Notes: generated by a model from the sequence alone, not told the origin. A stretch of DNA of 64,000 bases from Luteibacter jiangsuensis (GCF_011742555.1 NZ_JAAQQR010000012.1:56046-120045); one strand, 5' to 3'. Shown: positions 31,879 through 41,020, counted from the stretch's first letter. Made by a program: numbers and translations.

Positions 31879-32625
31879 CTACTCTTCCTTGGGAAGGTCT
31901 CCGAGCGTCAGCCCGCGCAGTTCGACCGAAGGCCCGTCGATGCGCAACACCGAACCATGGTCGAACCAGTCGCCCAGCACGATGCGCTGTGCGTTCGCGC
32001 CGTCCAGCGCGAAATCGTGGATCGCCGGGCGGTGCGTGTGCCCATGCACCAGCCGCTGCACGCCGGCCTGTCGCATGGCGTTCTCGACGGCGCCCTGGTT
32101 CACGTCCATGATCGTCTCGTCTGTGCGGCCGGTGCGTGACTTGCTGTCGCTGCGCGCCTTCGCGGCGAAGGCCCGGCGGGCCTCCAGCGGCATGGCGAGT
32201 ATCTGCGCCTTCCAGGCCTCGGTGCGCACTTGCGCCCGCACGGCCTGGTATTCGATATCGTCGGTGCAGAGCACGTCGCCGTGCATCAGCAGCGTGGGCT
32301 TGCCTTCGATGTCGTGCACTGTGCCGTCGTCGAGCAAGGTCATGCCCGCGCGCGCCGCGAACGCCGGCCCGAGCAGGAAGTCGCGGTTGCCCACCATGAA
32401 ATACACGGGCACACCGGCGTCGTGCAGGCCACGTGTGGCGGCCGCGATCCGGGTGGGGAGCTCCGCATCGTCGTCGTCGCCAATCCACGCTTCGACCAGG
32501 TCGCCGAGGATGTAGAAGGCGCGGGCCGTGCGGGCTTCGTCCGATGCGAGGAACCGCTCGAACAGCGCGGTGATGTCCGGCCGCGCCTCGTCGAGGTGCA
32601 GATCCGCGATGAAGAGCGTGCTCAT
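31879..32625 (-). CDS. lpxH: UDP-2,3-diacylglucosamine diphosphatase
   Basis: A 248-residue calcineurin-type phosphoesterase that cleaves UDP-2,3-diacylglucosamine to lipid X in lipid A synthesis. Metal motifs are FIADLHLDE, GDLVEAWIGDDD, GNRDFLLG, HGD and GHTHRP. The start ATG overlaps the stop of the PPIase gene by four bases (ATGA), so the two are translationally coupled, an arrangement also found in other xanthomonads and in E. coli (ppiB-lpxH). Confidence 0.96.
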   Translation of the reverse strand: MSTLFIADLHLDEARPDITALFERFLASDEARTARAFYILGDLVEAWIGDDDDAELPTRIAAATRGLHDAGVPVYFMVGNRDFLLGPAFAARAGMTLLDDGTVHDIEGKPTLLMHGDVLCTDDIEYQAVRAQVRTEAWKAQILAMPLEARRAFAAKARSDSKSRTGRTDETIMDVNQGAVENAMRQAGVQRLVHGHTHRPAIHDFALDGANAQRIVLGDWFDHGSVLRIDGPSVELRGLTLGDLPKEE

Positions 32626-33335
32626 GCGGCCTTCGGCGGCGTGGAAGCTTTCTTCTGGCCCTTGCCGGGCGCCGCCGGCTGCGCGGTCGGGGCCGCCGTG
32701 GATGAGCGGGCCGGTGCGGCTTTCTCTTCGCCGACCACGTTGGCCGACTCGATGACGACCAGCGGATTCGGTACATCGCCGACGAACGGGCCCTGGGCAC
32801 GCGTCGGCAGGGCCGCGATCTTGTCGATGGTGTCCATGCCGGACACGACCTTGCCGAACACCGCGAAGCCCCAGGTCAGGCTGCTCTGGTTGCCGACGTA
32901 ATCGAGCCGGCGGTTGTCGACGAGATTGACGAAGAACTGCGACGTGCCGGAGTTGGGGTCGGTGCCGCGGGCGACGGCCACCGTGCCGCGCAGGTTCGAC
33001 AGACCGTTGTCGGCTTCGCTCGGAATGGCGGCACGGGTACGGCGCTGCGTGAGGTCGCGACTGTAAAGGCCGCCCTGCACCATGTAGCCATTCACCACGC
33101 GATGGAACACGGTGCCGTCGTAGAAACCGTCACGCACGTACTGGAGGAAGTTGGCGACGCTCTTGGGCGCTTTTTCCGGGTACAGCTCGAGGGTGAATTC
33201 CCCCTGGCTCGTGTGCATCACCACTTTCGGATGCTCGACCGCGGCAGGGGCCGGGGCTGCCGGCTTGGCGGCCTGCTGCGCCATGAGGGCAGCGGGCAGG
33301 GCGAGAAGGGCGCTGGCGAGTACGGCTCTTAACAT
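32622..33335 (-). CDS. cyclophilin-type peptidylprolyl isomerase, exported
   Basis: A 237-residue cyclophilin with a signal peptide (MLRAVLASALLALPAALMAQ, cut after AQQA or nearby), a Pro/Ala linker and the isomerase domain (about 40-205). Active-site residues are visible in FHRVVNGYMVQGG (the catalytic arginine), TSQFFVNLVDN and WGFAVFGKVVSGMD. The tail (about 206-237) is Ala/Pro/Lys-rich. It should catalyse prolyl isomerisation in the periplasm. The ATG at 33362 would lengthen the n-region by nine residues and is an equal alternative. Confidence 0.92.
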   Translation of the reverse strand: MLRAVLASALLALPAALMAQQAAKPAAPAPAAVEHPKVVMHTSQGEFTLELYPEKAPKSVANFLQYVRDGFYDGTVFHRVVNGYMVQGGLYSRDLTQRRTRAAIPSEADNGLSNLRGTVAVARGTDPNSGTSQFFVNLVDNRRLDYVGNQSSLTWGFAVFGKVVSGMDTIDKIAALPTRAQGPFVGDVPNPLVVIESANVVGEEKAAPARSSTAAPTAQPAAPGKGQKKASTPPKAA

Positions 33336-33400
33336 GGGCAACCGGTCGTTACGTCGAAACATCCACGTGATGATACGCCCCTTTGCCGGACGTATCCCGC

Positions 33401-34918
33401 TCATTCGGTGACGATCTCGAGTTCCAGCCCTAGTTCCGCCAGCGGTTCGCGCTCCTGCTCCAGGTCGGCCTCCGTGAGCGGATGCTGGTCGAGCCAGTCG
33501 GCGGGCAGCGACAGCCGCAGGCGCTGCCGGGTGGCCACGACACGGATACGCGGCAGCGCTTCGGCCCGGCGCGCCCGCCGGAACAGCACGGCAAGGCGGA
33601 GGATGGCCGTGATGTGCCGGGCCAGCATGCGATAGCGCGCCGGCAGCGCCGAGATGACCGACTTCTCCGGCTTGCGCCGGTGCAACTCGACGATGGCCGC
33701 GAGCAGCTGCTGTTCCTGGCGAGAGAAACCCGCGAGGTCGGCGTTGCGCAGGATGTACGCGCCATGGCGGTGGTGCTGGCTGTGCGCGATGGCGAGGCCG
33801 AGTTCGTGCACCCGCGCGGCCCACGACAACCACTCGCGCGCATCGTCGTCGAGCTTCCATACCTTGGCCAGCTGGTCGAACAGGGCCAGGGCGGTGGTTT
33901 CCACACGTCGCGCCTGTGCGCGATCCACGCCATAGCGGGCTGCGAGCGAGTCGATGCTGGCCATGCGCGGGTCGGTACCCGCGGAACGGCCGATGAGATC
34001 CCAGAGCAGTCCTTCCCGCATGGAGCTTTCCGAGACACGCAGCCTGTCGATGCCCAAGGCGTCGAAGGCGGCTTCGAAGATCGCCACGCCGCCGGCGAAC
34101 ACCGCGGCCCGATCCTCGGCCAGCCCGGGCAATTTGAGGACGTCGGACGAGCCTTGCTCGATCAGGGCCTCGCGCACCGCCGCCAGCGATTCCGGCGTGA
34201 TGCCGTCGTCGGAGAGCTTCATGGCGCGCACGACCGCGCCAATGGCCTTTGCGGTACCGGAGGAGCCGTAGGCGTCCGCCCAGCCGGCTTCGCGATAGTC
34301 CTCGGAGAACTGCTGGAGCAGCACGCCGATCTCGCGGCGCGCGCGCAACCAGCGCTTGCGCGTGATCTTGCCACCGGGAAAGAAACGCATGGTGCTGGCG
34401 ATGCAGCCGACCTGCACGCTCTCGGTGAGGATGGGCGAGGTACCGCGCCCGACGATGAATTCGGTGCTGCCACCGCCGATGTCGATCACCAGCCGGTGGT
34501 CGCGCGACGCGGGCAGGTCGTGCGCCGCGCCGAGGAAGATCAGGCGGCCTTCCTCGCGGCCGGACACGATTTCCACCGGATGCCCCAGGGCGGCCTCGGC
34601 GGCGGAGAGGAAGGCGTGCGGGGCGGCCAGGCGGCGCACCGTGTTGGTGGCCACGGCGCGCACGTGCAGGGCGGGAATGCCCGCGATGCGCTGGCCGAAG
34701 CGCGCGAGACTGGCAAGCGCAGCGGCCCTGTGGCTGGCGTCCAGCGTGCCGTCCGGTCGCAGGCCGACGGCCATGCGCACGGAATCGCGCAGTCGGTCGA
34801 TGACACGGGGTTCGCCGTGTTCGTAACGCGCCACCACCATGTGGAAGCTGTTGGAACCTAGATCCACCGCGGCGAGGAGCTCGCCTTCGTTGATCTGCGA
34901 TTTACCTGTCGATGCCAT
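33401..34918 (-). CDS. ppx: exopolyphosphatase / Ppx-GppA family phosphatase
   Basis: A 505-residue ASKHA-fold enzyme that removes terminal phosphate from polyphosphate (or from pppGpp). Seen are the two phosphate loops AAVDLGSNSFHMVVARY and LVIDIGGGSTEFIVG, the catalytic glutamate region SGREEGRLIFLG, and the C-terminal HD-like domain (EWLSWAARVHELGLAIAHSQHHRHGAYIL). Length fits Ppx rather than the shorter GppA. It is separated from the membrane-protein gene by a long REP-type palindrome but belongs to the same phosphate-related block. Confidence 0.93.
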   Translation of the reverse strand: MASTGKSQINEGELLAAVDLGSNSFHMVVARYEHGEPRVIDRLRDSVRMAVGLRPDGTLDASHRAAALASLARFGQRIAGIPALHVRAVATNTVRRLAAPHAFLSAAEAALGHPVEIVSGREEGRLIFLGAAHDLPASRDHRLVIDIGGGSTEFIVGRGTSPILTESVQVGCIASTMRFFPGGKITRKRWLRARREIGVLLQQFSEDYREAGWADAYGSSGTAKAIGAVVRAMKLSDDGITPESLAAVREALIEQGSSDVLKLPGLAEDRAAVFAGGVAIFEAAFDALGIDRLRVSESSMREGLLWDLIGRSAGTDPRMASIDSLAARYGVDRAQARRVETTALALFDQLAKVWKLDDDAREWLSWAARVHELGLAIAHSQHHRHGAYILRNADLAGFSRQEQQLLAAIVELHRRKPEKSVISALPARYRMLARHITAILRLAVLFRRARRAEALPRIRVVATRQRLRLSLPADWLDQHPLTEADLEQEREPLAELGLELEIVTE

Positions 34919-34950
34919 CGGCGAATTCTGTCATGGCTGACCTAGAGTGT

Positions 34951-35057
34951 GTAGGAGCGCGCCCTGCGCGCGACATGTTTTGAGGCCGTGCCCCGGCGCT
35001 GGCGCGCAAGCTTGGGTACTGGCCCGAAAACATGTCGCGCGCAGGGCGCGCTCCTAC
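34951..35057. repeat. long perfect palindrome between ppx and the membrane-protein gene
   Basis: Perfect 31-bp inverted arms (34951-34981 and 35027-35057), each beginning GTAGGAGCGCGCCCTGCGCG. The centre is 45 bp. The end sequence resembles, but is not, the GTGGGAGCCG family. No T-run follows in either direction. Confidence 0.85.
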
Positions 35058-35065
35058 AAGGGCGA

Positions 35066-35572
35066 TCAGGAGGAACCCTTCACAGGGCGGGACTTCGGCA
35101 TCGCCGAAAGCACGAACAGCAGGATGCAGAGGAAGCCGAAGACCCAGTAATCCGTTGGCGCGGGCCCCCACCAGTGGCGGTGCCACGGCACGTCCACGGG
35201 ATTGAAGCGTGCCAGTCCGAAGGCCGGATTGAGCACGAACCAGAGTCCGTCCTCGGCCACCCAGAACAGCATCACGCAGGCGATCGCCCGCACTTGCGCG
35301 CGCCAGCTCCAGAACCCGCGAAACACCATGGGGAAATGGAAAAAGAGCGCGATGAACGGAAATACCCAGGCGTGGTAGCCCGTCATCGCCCGTCCGCCCC
35401 AGAACAGATCCAGCAGCCAGTGGTTCTCCACGCGCCAGGTAGGCAGGCTGGTGGCCCAGCCGTGCGGACCCTCGATCTCGATCTCCACGTGGGCGAAGAA
35501 GAAGGCGAGGACAAGCGTGAAGAGAGCGGTCGCCAAGGCGGCGACGATGCGGCGACGCGGGGAATGGCTCAT
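35066..35572 (-). CDS. small integral membrane protein of unknown function
   Basis: A 168-residue protein with four or so hydrophobic segments: about 9-29 (IVAALATALFTLVLAFFFAHV), 66-84 (AWVFPFIALFFHFPMVFRG), 92-112 (VRAIACVMLFWVAEDGLWFVL) and 141-158 (YWVFGFLCILLFVLSAM). Conserved-looking polar features are HVEIEIEGPHGWA, a W-H-R-H-W-W-G run near 131-137, and a basic C-terminus. I do not recognise the family. Its start overlaps the stop of the glycosyltransferase gene by four bases, so it is translationally coupled to a glycolipid-type glycosyltransferase and probably works with it. Confidence 0.8.
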   Translation of the reverse strand: MSHSPRRRIVAALATALFTLVLAFFFAHVEIEIEGPHGWATSLPTWRVENHWLLDLFWGGRAMTGYHAWVFPFIALFFHFPMVFRGFWSWRAQVRAIACVMLFWVAEDGLWFVLNPAFGLARFNPVDVPWHRHWWGPAPTDYWVFGFLCILLFVLSAMPKSRPVKGSS

Positions 35573-36714
35573 GCGTGGCCCATGTGACCCAGGACTGTGG
35601 CGATCACGTCGCGCGCCGCGTGAGGCCGGCCGATGGCGCGTGCGTTCGCCGCCATCGCCGCCAGGCGCTCCGGCTCCGCGTGCAGCCGGCCGATGCGCCA
35701 GGCCAGCGACACGCTGTCGATGGCCTTCCATGCCGCGCCCTGTTCCATGAGGTAGTCGGCATTCCGTTCTTCCTGGCCTGGGATGGGCGCGTTGACGATC
35801 ATGGGCAGACCCATCGCGAGGCATTCCGACGTGGTAAGGCCCCCGGGCTTGGTGATGGCCAGGTCGCAGCAGGCCATCAGGCGGTCGACGTGCTGTGTAT
35901 AACCCTGGGGGAAAAGGCGCCCCCGATAGCGGGACGCGGCCAGGGCACGCAGGCGCTCGAGCATCGCCGCATTGCGGCCGGCAAGAACCACCAGCTGGAA
36001 GTCGCCGCCGGACGAGAGCAGCGATTCCGCGAGCCGATCCAGCGCACCGACGCCGGCACCGCCGCCCATCATGAGATACGCGGGCCGAGCCGGATCGATG
36101 CCGAATTCCGTCGCCAATGCGTGGCGGTCGTGCGGGCCTGCGAAGGCGGGCATCACCGGTATCCCGGTGGTATGTACGCGGGTCTCCGGAAGGCCCACGG
36201 CCCGCATGCGTTGGGCGATTTCCTCGCTGGCGGCGAAGTAGCCCGTCATGCCGGGAATGACCCACATGCGATGCAGATCGAAATCGGTGACCTGCAACCA
36301 CACGGGCACGTCGACGCGGCCCTTGCGAATCTGCCGGGCGAGCAGTTCGGCGGGAAGGAAATGCGTGCAGACGATCGCATGCGGCGCGAAATGGGCAATG
36401 GCGGCGCGCAGGCGGCGCGTGTGCAGCCGTTCGATCGTACGGCGCATGCGCTGGGTGAGCGCATCGGGATGCGTGTCGTCGGTGATGCGGTAGAGCATTC
36501 CCCACAACTGCGGATGCCTGGTGATGAGGCGCAGGTAGAAGTCCGCGTAGATGCGACGGAAGCTGGCCGGCACGTAATCCATGACGTCGAGGTGGCGGGC
36601 CTCGACATCGTGTCCCTCGGCTGCCAGCGACGACACGGCTGCTTCCAGCGCTTGCGCGGCGCGGACATGTCCCGCGCCTGCCGACACCGACAGCAGAAGG
36701 ACGCGGCGCTTCAC
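35569..36714 (-). CDS. MGDG synthase-like glycosyltransferase (GT28)
   Basis: A 381-residue MurG/MGDG-synthase-type GT-B glycosyltransferase. The N-terminal glycine loop LLLSVSAGAGHVRAAQAL (His16) is the MGDG-synthase signature; LHRMWVIPGMTGYFAASEEIAQRM and the nucleotide-sugar loop KPGGLTTSECLAMGLPMIVNAPIPGQEERNA complete it. Family members transfer galactose or glucose to diacylglycerol, or GlcNAc to lipid II; the diglyceride type is favoured here. It starts with GTG overlapping the ppk stop (GTGA), and its own stop overlaps the next gene. That coupling places a glycolipid enzyme inside the polyphosphate/pho block. Confidence 0.88.
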   Translation of the reverse strand: MKRRVLLLSVSAGAGHVRAAQALEAAVSSLAAEGHDVEARHLDVMDYVPASFRRIYADFYLRLITRHPQLWGMLYRITDDTHPDALTQRMRRTIERLHTRRLRAAIAHFAPHAIVCTHFLPAELLARQIRKGRVDVPVWLQVTDFDLHRMWVIPGMTGYFAASEEIAQRMRAVGLPETRVHTTGIPVMPAFAGPHDRHALATEFGIDPARPAYLMMGGGAGVGALDRLAESLLSSGGDFQLVVLAGRNAAMLERLRALAASRYRGRLFPQGYTQHVDRLMACCDLAITKPGGLTTSECLAMGLPMIVNAPIPGQEERNADYLMEQGAAWKAIDSVSLAWRIGRLHAEPERLAAMAANARAIGRPHAARDVIATVLGHMGHA

Positions 36715-38807
36715 GCGCTATAGGCCGCTAGCAGGGCCTGCTGTGCCGAATGCGGCACCTCGCCCTTGGCCGGATGGCTGCGGGTATAGCGTCCATCGCT
36801 GCCCAGTAACCACGCCTGCGTGTTGTCGCGCAGGTAGTTTTCCAGCGTTTCCTCATAGACGCGGCGCGCGAGTTCGGGCTCCAGAATGGGCACGCCGACC
36901 TCGATGCGCCGCATGAGGTTGCGTTCCATCCAGTCGGCGCTGGCGCAGTACAGCTCCGGCGAGCCGTCGTTGCCGAACCAGTACACGCGGCTGTGCTCCA
37001 GGAAGCGCCCCACGATGGAGCGCACCCTGATGTTCTCCGACACGCCCGGGATGCCGGGCCGCAACGTGCACGCGCCGCGAATGATGAGGTCGATCTGCAC
37101 GCCAGCCATCGACGCGCGGTACAGCGCCTCGACCACGTGCGCCTCGTTGAGCGCATTCAACTTCGCGACGATGCGGCCCGGGCGCCCGTTGCGCGCGTGT
37201 TCGGTTTCCCGCTCGATCTTGCCCATGACGCTGGAGTAGAGCGTGAAGGGCGAATGCAGCAGGCGCTTCAACTGGATCATCGGTCCCAGGCCGGAAAGCT
37301 GCTGGAACACCTTGTGGATGTCCTCGCCGATTTCCGGGTTCGCCGTCATCAGGCCGATGTCGGTATAGCCGCGGCTGTTGCCTTGGTGGTAGTTGCCGGT
37401 GGACAGGTGGACATAGCGGCGAAGGGTGCCGCCTTCACGGCGCACGATCAGCAGCATCTTCGCGTGTGTCTTATAGCCCACCACGCCGTACACCACCTGC
37501 ACGCCCGCTTCCTGCAGGCGGTTGGCCAGGCCGATGTTGGCTTCCTCGTCGAAGCGGGCCCGCAGTTCGACCACCACGGTGACGTCTTTTCCGTTGCGGG
37601 CGGCTTCCACCAGCAGGTCGACCAGGGGCGAATCCTTTCCCGCGCGGTACAGTGTCTGCTTGATCGCGAGCACACCCGGATCGTCCACCGCGCGTCGAAG
37701 CAGTTCGACCACCGAAGCGAAAGACTCGTAGGGATGGTGCAGCAGCACGTCGCGCGTGCCAAGCACGTCGAACTCGTTCAGGCCTTTTTCGAATGCGGGC
37801 GAAAGCCGCGGCGTGAAACGCGGGAACTTCAGTTCCGGCCGGTCGACCTGATCGTAGATCACGCCGGCGCGAATGATGTTGACGGGGCCCTCGCAGCGAT
37901 AGACGTCGGTTTCCTCGAGCTCGAAGTTCGCGATGAGCATCTCGGTGATGGCGCGCGGGCAGTCGGCCCCGACCTCCAGGCGCACGGGACGCGCGTAGCC
38001 GCGTCCCGCCAGTTCTTCCTTGAGCGCGCGCGCCAGGTTCTCGACCTCGGCTTCTTCCACCACCAGTTCGCTGTTGCGGGTGACCCGGAACTGATAGGTG
38101 GCGCACACCTGGAACCCAGGAAAAATCTCATCGGCGAACGCCTGCAGCACTTCGGCAAGGAAGACGAAGTCGCCGTCGCCGCCGGAGACCTCGGCGGGCA
38201 GGCGGATGATGCGGGGGAGAGATCGCGGCGCCCGTACCAGCGCCATATGGCCCTCCCGGCCGAAGGCGTCGCGGCCCTTGAGCACCACCGCGAGGTTCAG
38301 TGTCTTGTTGAGAATGCGGGGAAACGGATGCGCCGGATCGAGGCCCAGGGGCGACAGCACCGGCATCACCTCGTTCTGGAAATAGCCTTGCAGCCAGCGC
38401 CGCTGTTTGTCGCTCCAGCCCTCTTGGGTAAGGAAGCGGATGCCCTCGGCTTCCATGGCGGGAAGAAGTTGCTCGCGCCAGGTGTCGAAGATCTCGGCGA
38501 CCAGGGCCAGCGCCCGTTCGCGGATCCGCGCCAGGATTTCGCCGGATGTGAGGCCGTCGGCACCGGGCACGGCCGCTCCCAGCGTGTGCTTGTGCTTCAG
38601 CACCGCCACACGCACCTCGAAGTATTCGTCGAGGTTGTTGCTGACGATGGTGAGATAGCGCAGCCGTTCGAGCACCGGCACGTCCGGATCGCGGGCCTGG
38701 GCGAGCACGCGGAAGTTGAATTCCAGTGCTGCCAGTTCGCGGTTGATGTACAGCTCGGGGGCGCCGAGGTCCACGGTCTTGCTCATGCGTTCCACTGATT
38801 CGCTCAT
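36711..38807 (-). CDS. ppk1: polyphosphate kinase 1
   Basis: A 698-residue enzyme that polymerises the gamma-phosphate of ATP into polyphosphate. N and H domains (ELYINRELAALEFNFRVLAQ; LRYLTIVSNNLDEYFEVRV) precede the two catalytic PLD-like domains. The phosphorylated histidine is in THAKMLLIVRREGG and a second in RYVHLSTGNYHQG. Length is standard. In-frame ATG at 38783 (MSKTVDLGAPELYI) is an alternative start. It is translationally coupled to the downstream glycosyltransferase and lies 57 bp behind phoR. Confidence 0.97.
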   Translation of the reverse strand: MSESVERMSKTVDLGAPELYINRELAALEFNFRVLAQARDPDVPVLERLRYLTIVSNNLDEYFEVRVAVLKHKHTLGAAVPGADGLTSGEILARIRERALALVAEIFDTWREQLLPAMEAEGIRFLTQEGWSDKQRRWLQGYFQNEVMPVLSPLGLDPAHPFPRILNKTLNLAVVLKGRDAFGREGHMALVRAPRSLPRIIRLPAEVSGGDGDFVFLAEVLQAFADEIFPGFQVCATYQFRVTRNSELVVEEAEVENLARALKEELAGRGYARPVRLEVGADCPRAITEMLIANFELEETDVYRCEGPVNIIRAGVIYDQVDRPELKFPRFTPRLSPAFEKGLNEFDVLGTRDVLLHHPYESFASVVELLRRAVDDPGVLAIKQTLYRAGKDSPLVDLLVEAARNGKDVTVVVELRARFDEEANIGLANRLQEAGVQVVYGVVGYKTHAKMLLIVRREGGTLRRYVHLSTGNYHQGNSRGYTDIGLMTANPEIGEDIHKVFQQLSGLGPMIQLKRLLHSPFTLYSSVMGKIERETEHARNGRPGRIVAKLNALNEAHVVEALYRASMAGVQIDLIIRGACTLRPGIPGVSENIRVRSIVGRFLEHSRVYWFGNDGSPELYCASADWMERNLMRRIEVGVPILEPELARRVYEETLENYLRDNTQAWLLGSDGRYTRSHPAKGEVPHSAQQALLAAYSA

Positions 38808-38864
38808 GGGTGCCGATGGTGGCTCATCGGCGATCGTGCGGGAAAGTGGCGACGCAGCAAGCCA

Positions 38865-40142
38865 TCAGGGGTGGAGGCCGGCAACGTCCTGCAGCCGCGT
38901 GCCGTCCAGCAGCCGCTCGCTACCGAAAACGCAGGCGAAGGTGGAGCCCTTGCCCGGCTCGCTCTCGATCGACAGGCGCGCCTGGTGCAGGTTGAGCACG
39001 TGCTTCACGATCGACAGGCCGAGGCCTGTGCCGCCCGAGTCGCGGGAGCGGCTGGAGGAGACCCGATAGAAGCGCTCGGTGAGCCGGGCGATGTGCGCGG
39101 CGGGAATGCCGAACCCGGAATCGTGCACGGAGAACCGTGCGCCGCCCTCGACCTCCGCCCAGCGAATGGCGATGCGGCCACCCGTGGGGGTGTAACGCAC
39201 GGCGTTGCTCACCAGGTTCGAGAACGCACTGTGCAGGTCCTTCGGCGAACCGAGCAGGTCGTAAGAAGTCGCGATGTCCAGGGTGACGGTGTGCCGCCCC
39301 TGGCTCAGCGCCTCCGCCTCCTTGCGCAGGCTGGCCAGCAGCGGCGGCATCTGCACGTGTTCCTCGGCCACGTGGTCCTGCGTCTCCAGACGCGACAAGG
39401 TGAGCAGGTCTTCCACGATCTGTCCCATGCGCTTGGATTGCGCACGCATCTCGTCGAGCACGGGGGCCAGTTCGGGGACGTCTTCCGGGTCGAGCAGTTC
39501 GAGGTAACCGTGTATCACGGTAAGCGGCGTGCGCAGCTCGTGCGACACGTTGGCGACAAAGTCGCGGCGGATCTGTTCCAGCCGGGTGAGATGGCTGGTG
39601 TCGCGGGCGAGCAACAGGCGCTGCCGGCTTCCGAAGGGCAGCAGCGTGGCGGTGACGTGCCGGTTGGGGTGACCCGGCGCGGTGACGTCGTTCAACGGCT
39701 CGCGCGCGCCGTCGGCCAGCCATTCGGACAGTTCGGAGTTGCGCAGCAGTTCCGCGATCGAGCGGCCGCGGTCGCGGGGCGCTTTCAGGCCGAGCAGGTC
39801 TTCCGCGGCGTGATTGAACCAGCGGATGTGCAGCCCATGGTCGAGGAGCACCACGGCGTCGGGGAGGGTGCCGGCCGCACTGCGCAGGTCGCGCAGGCGG
39901 GAGGCGATTCGGCGGGTGCGAGTCATCAGACGGTCATGCTCAGGATGGGGCGTGGCGGACGAATGCAACATTGGCCGCGCCTTGTGACGGAACAGCGACA
40001 GCAACACGACGGTTTGCGCCACGGCGACCACGGCGATGCCGGAAGAAGCCGAACCCGCGAGTGCGCCTACGGTGCCGCCCAGCACGAGCAGTGCGGCGCA
40101 GGCGGCGGGCAATCGCCAGGTGGTGGTGGAGCGCTCGGTCAT
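38865..40142 (-). CDS. phoR: phosphate regulon sensor kinase PhoR
   Basis: A 425-residue histidine kinase. Two closely spaced hydrophobic segments (about 11-30 and 35-52) form a short membrane anchor without a large periplasmic domain, as in all PhoR. A PAS domain follows (about 85-185, LPDAVVLLDHGLHIRWFN). The phospho-acceptor is His201 in VANVSHELRTPLTVIHGY; the N box is NLVSNAVRYTPTGG; G boxes are DSGFGIP and GGTGLGLSIVKHV. It phosphorylates PhoB when phosphate is scarce. The ATG at 40178 is an alternative; neither has a strong ribosome site. Confidence 0.95.
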   Translation of the reverse strand: MTERSTTTWRLPAACAALLVLGGTVGALAGSASSGIAVVAVAQTVVLLSLFRHKARPMLHSSATPHPEHDRLMTRTRRIASRLRDLRSAAGTLPDAVVLLDHGLHIRWFNHAAEDLLGLKAPRDRGRSIAELLRNSELSEWLADGAREPLNDVTAPGHPNRHVTATLLPFGSRQRLLLARDTSHLTRLEQIRRDFVANVSHELRTPLTVIHGYLELLDPEDVPELAPVLDEMRAQSKRMGQIVEDLLTLSRLETQDHVAEEHVQMPPLLASLRKEAEALSQGRHTVTLDIATSYDLLGSPKDLHSAFSNLVSNAVRYTPTGGRIAIRWAEVEGGARFSVHDSGFGIPAAHIARLTERFYRVSSSRSRDSGGTGLGLSIVKHVLNLHQARLSIESEPGKGSTFACVFGSERLLDGTRLQDVAGLHP

Positions 40143-40212
40143 GCGGTATGCCGGTGACGGTCTGGTGTCACCCACCATAGCGCGGCTGGCCCGCGAAAGC
40201 CCAGGTGCGCGC

Positions 40213-40902
40213 CTAGGTGTTCGACGAGAACCGGTACCCGGCGCCGCGAACGGTCTGCACCATGTCGTCCAGCTTCCAGGGTTCCAGCGTCTTGCGGAGG
40301 CGGCGAATGTGCACGTCCACCGTGCGTTCCTCCACGTAAACGCTGCCGCCCCACACGTGGTCCAGGAGCTGGGCGCGCGAGTACACGCGCTCCGGGTGGG
40401 TCATGAAGAAGAAGAGCAGGCGGTATTCCGTGGGCCCGATGGGTACGGCGTCCTCGCCCGCGAATACGCGGTGCGCGGGGCCGTCGATGCGCAGCCCGCC
40501 CAGTTCGACCACGCCGGAACCGTCGTCGCCCTGGCTGCGGCGCAGCACCGCCTTGATGCGGGCGATGAGTTCCCGGGTGGAGAACGGCTTGATCACGTAG
40601 TCGTCGACGCCGGCCTCCAGGCCGTTCACCCGGTCCATCTCTTCGCCGCGGGCGGTGAGCATGATGATGGGGATTTCCCGGGAAAGCTCTTCCCGGCGGA
40701 GGCGTCGGGCCAGTTCCAGCCCGCTCGTGCCGGGCAGCATCCAGTCGAGCAGGATGAGGTCCGGGACCCGCTCCGAGATGGCCATCTGTGCGGCGCGGGC
40801 GTCGGCGGCGTGCGCCGCGTCCATGCCCGCCTTGCGAAGCGCGAAGGCGACCATGTCGCGAATCGATGCTTCGTCTTCCACGATGAGGATGCGCTTATGC
40901 AC
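40213..40902 (-). CDS. phoB: phosphate regulon response regulator PhoB
   Basis: A 229-residue OmpR/PhoB-type regulator: receiver domain with acidic pocket (VEDEASIRD) and phospho-acceptor Asp53 in [10 protein letters not shown], Lys in [17 protein letters not shown], then a winged-helix DNA-binding domain (about 125-228, LTPTEYRLL-type ending [24 protein letters not shown]). It starts with GTG at 40902. It activates phosphate-starvation genes through Pho boxes. It is read in the order phoB-phoR-ppk1. Confidence 0.97.
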   Translation of the reverse strand: MHKRILIVEDEASIRDMVAFALRKAGMDAAHAADARAAQMAISERVPDLILLDWMLPGTSGLELARRLRREELSREIPIIMLTARGEEMDRVNGLEAGVDDYVIKPFSTRELIARIKAVLRRSQGDDGSGVVELGGLRIDGPAHRVFAGEDAVPIGPTEYRLLFFFMTHPERVYSRAQLLDHVWGGSVYVEERTVDVHIRRLRKTLEPWKLDDMVQTVRGAGYRFSSNT

Positions 40903-40949
40903 GCTGTGACCATTCGTTGGCTGTGACGGTCATATTGCAGCCGTGCTGT

Positions 40950-40967
40950 GTTACACGGCAATGACAA
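40950..40967 (-). promoter_or_regulatory. candidate Pho box upstream of phoB
   Basis: On the minus strand TTGTCATTGCCGTGTAAC gives two 7-bp half-sites (6/7 and 5/7 to CTGTCAT/CTGTCAC) with the right 4-bp spacer, about 48 bp before phoB. A further GTCACAGC direct repeat lies at 40903-40910 and 40920-40927. It would fit phoB autoregulation. Confidence 0.38.
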
Positions 40968-41020
40968 TCGTCACATTGGCGGGAATGGGGATGACCCGCC
41001 CTGCGGGCGGGCGCCGGTGG

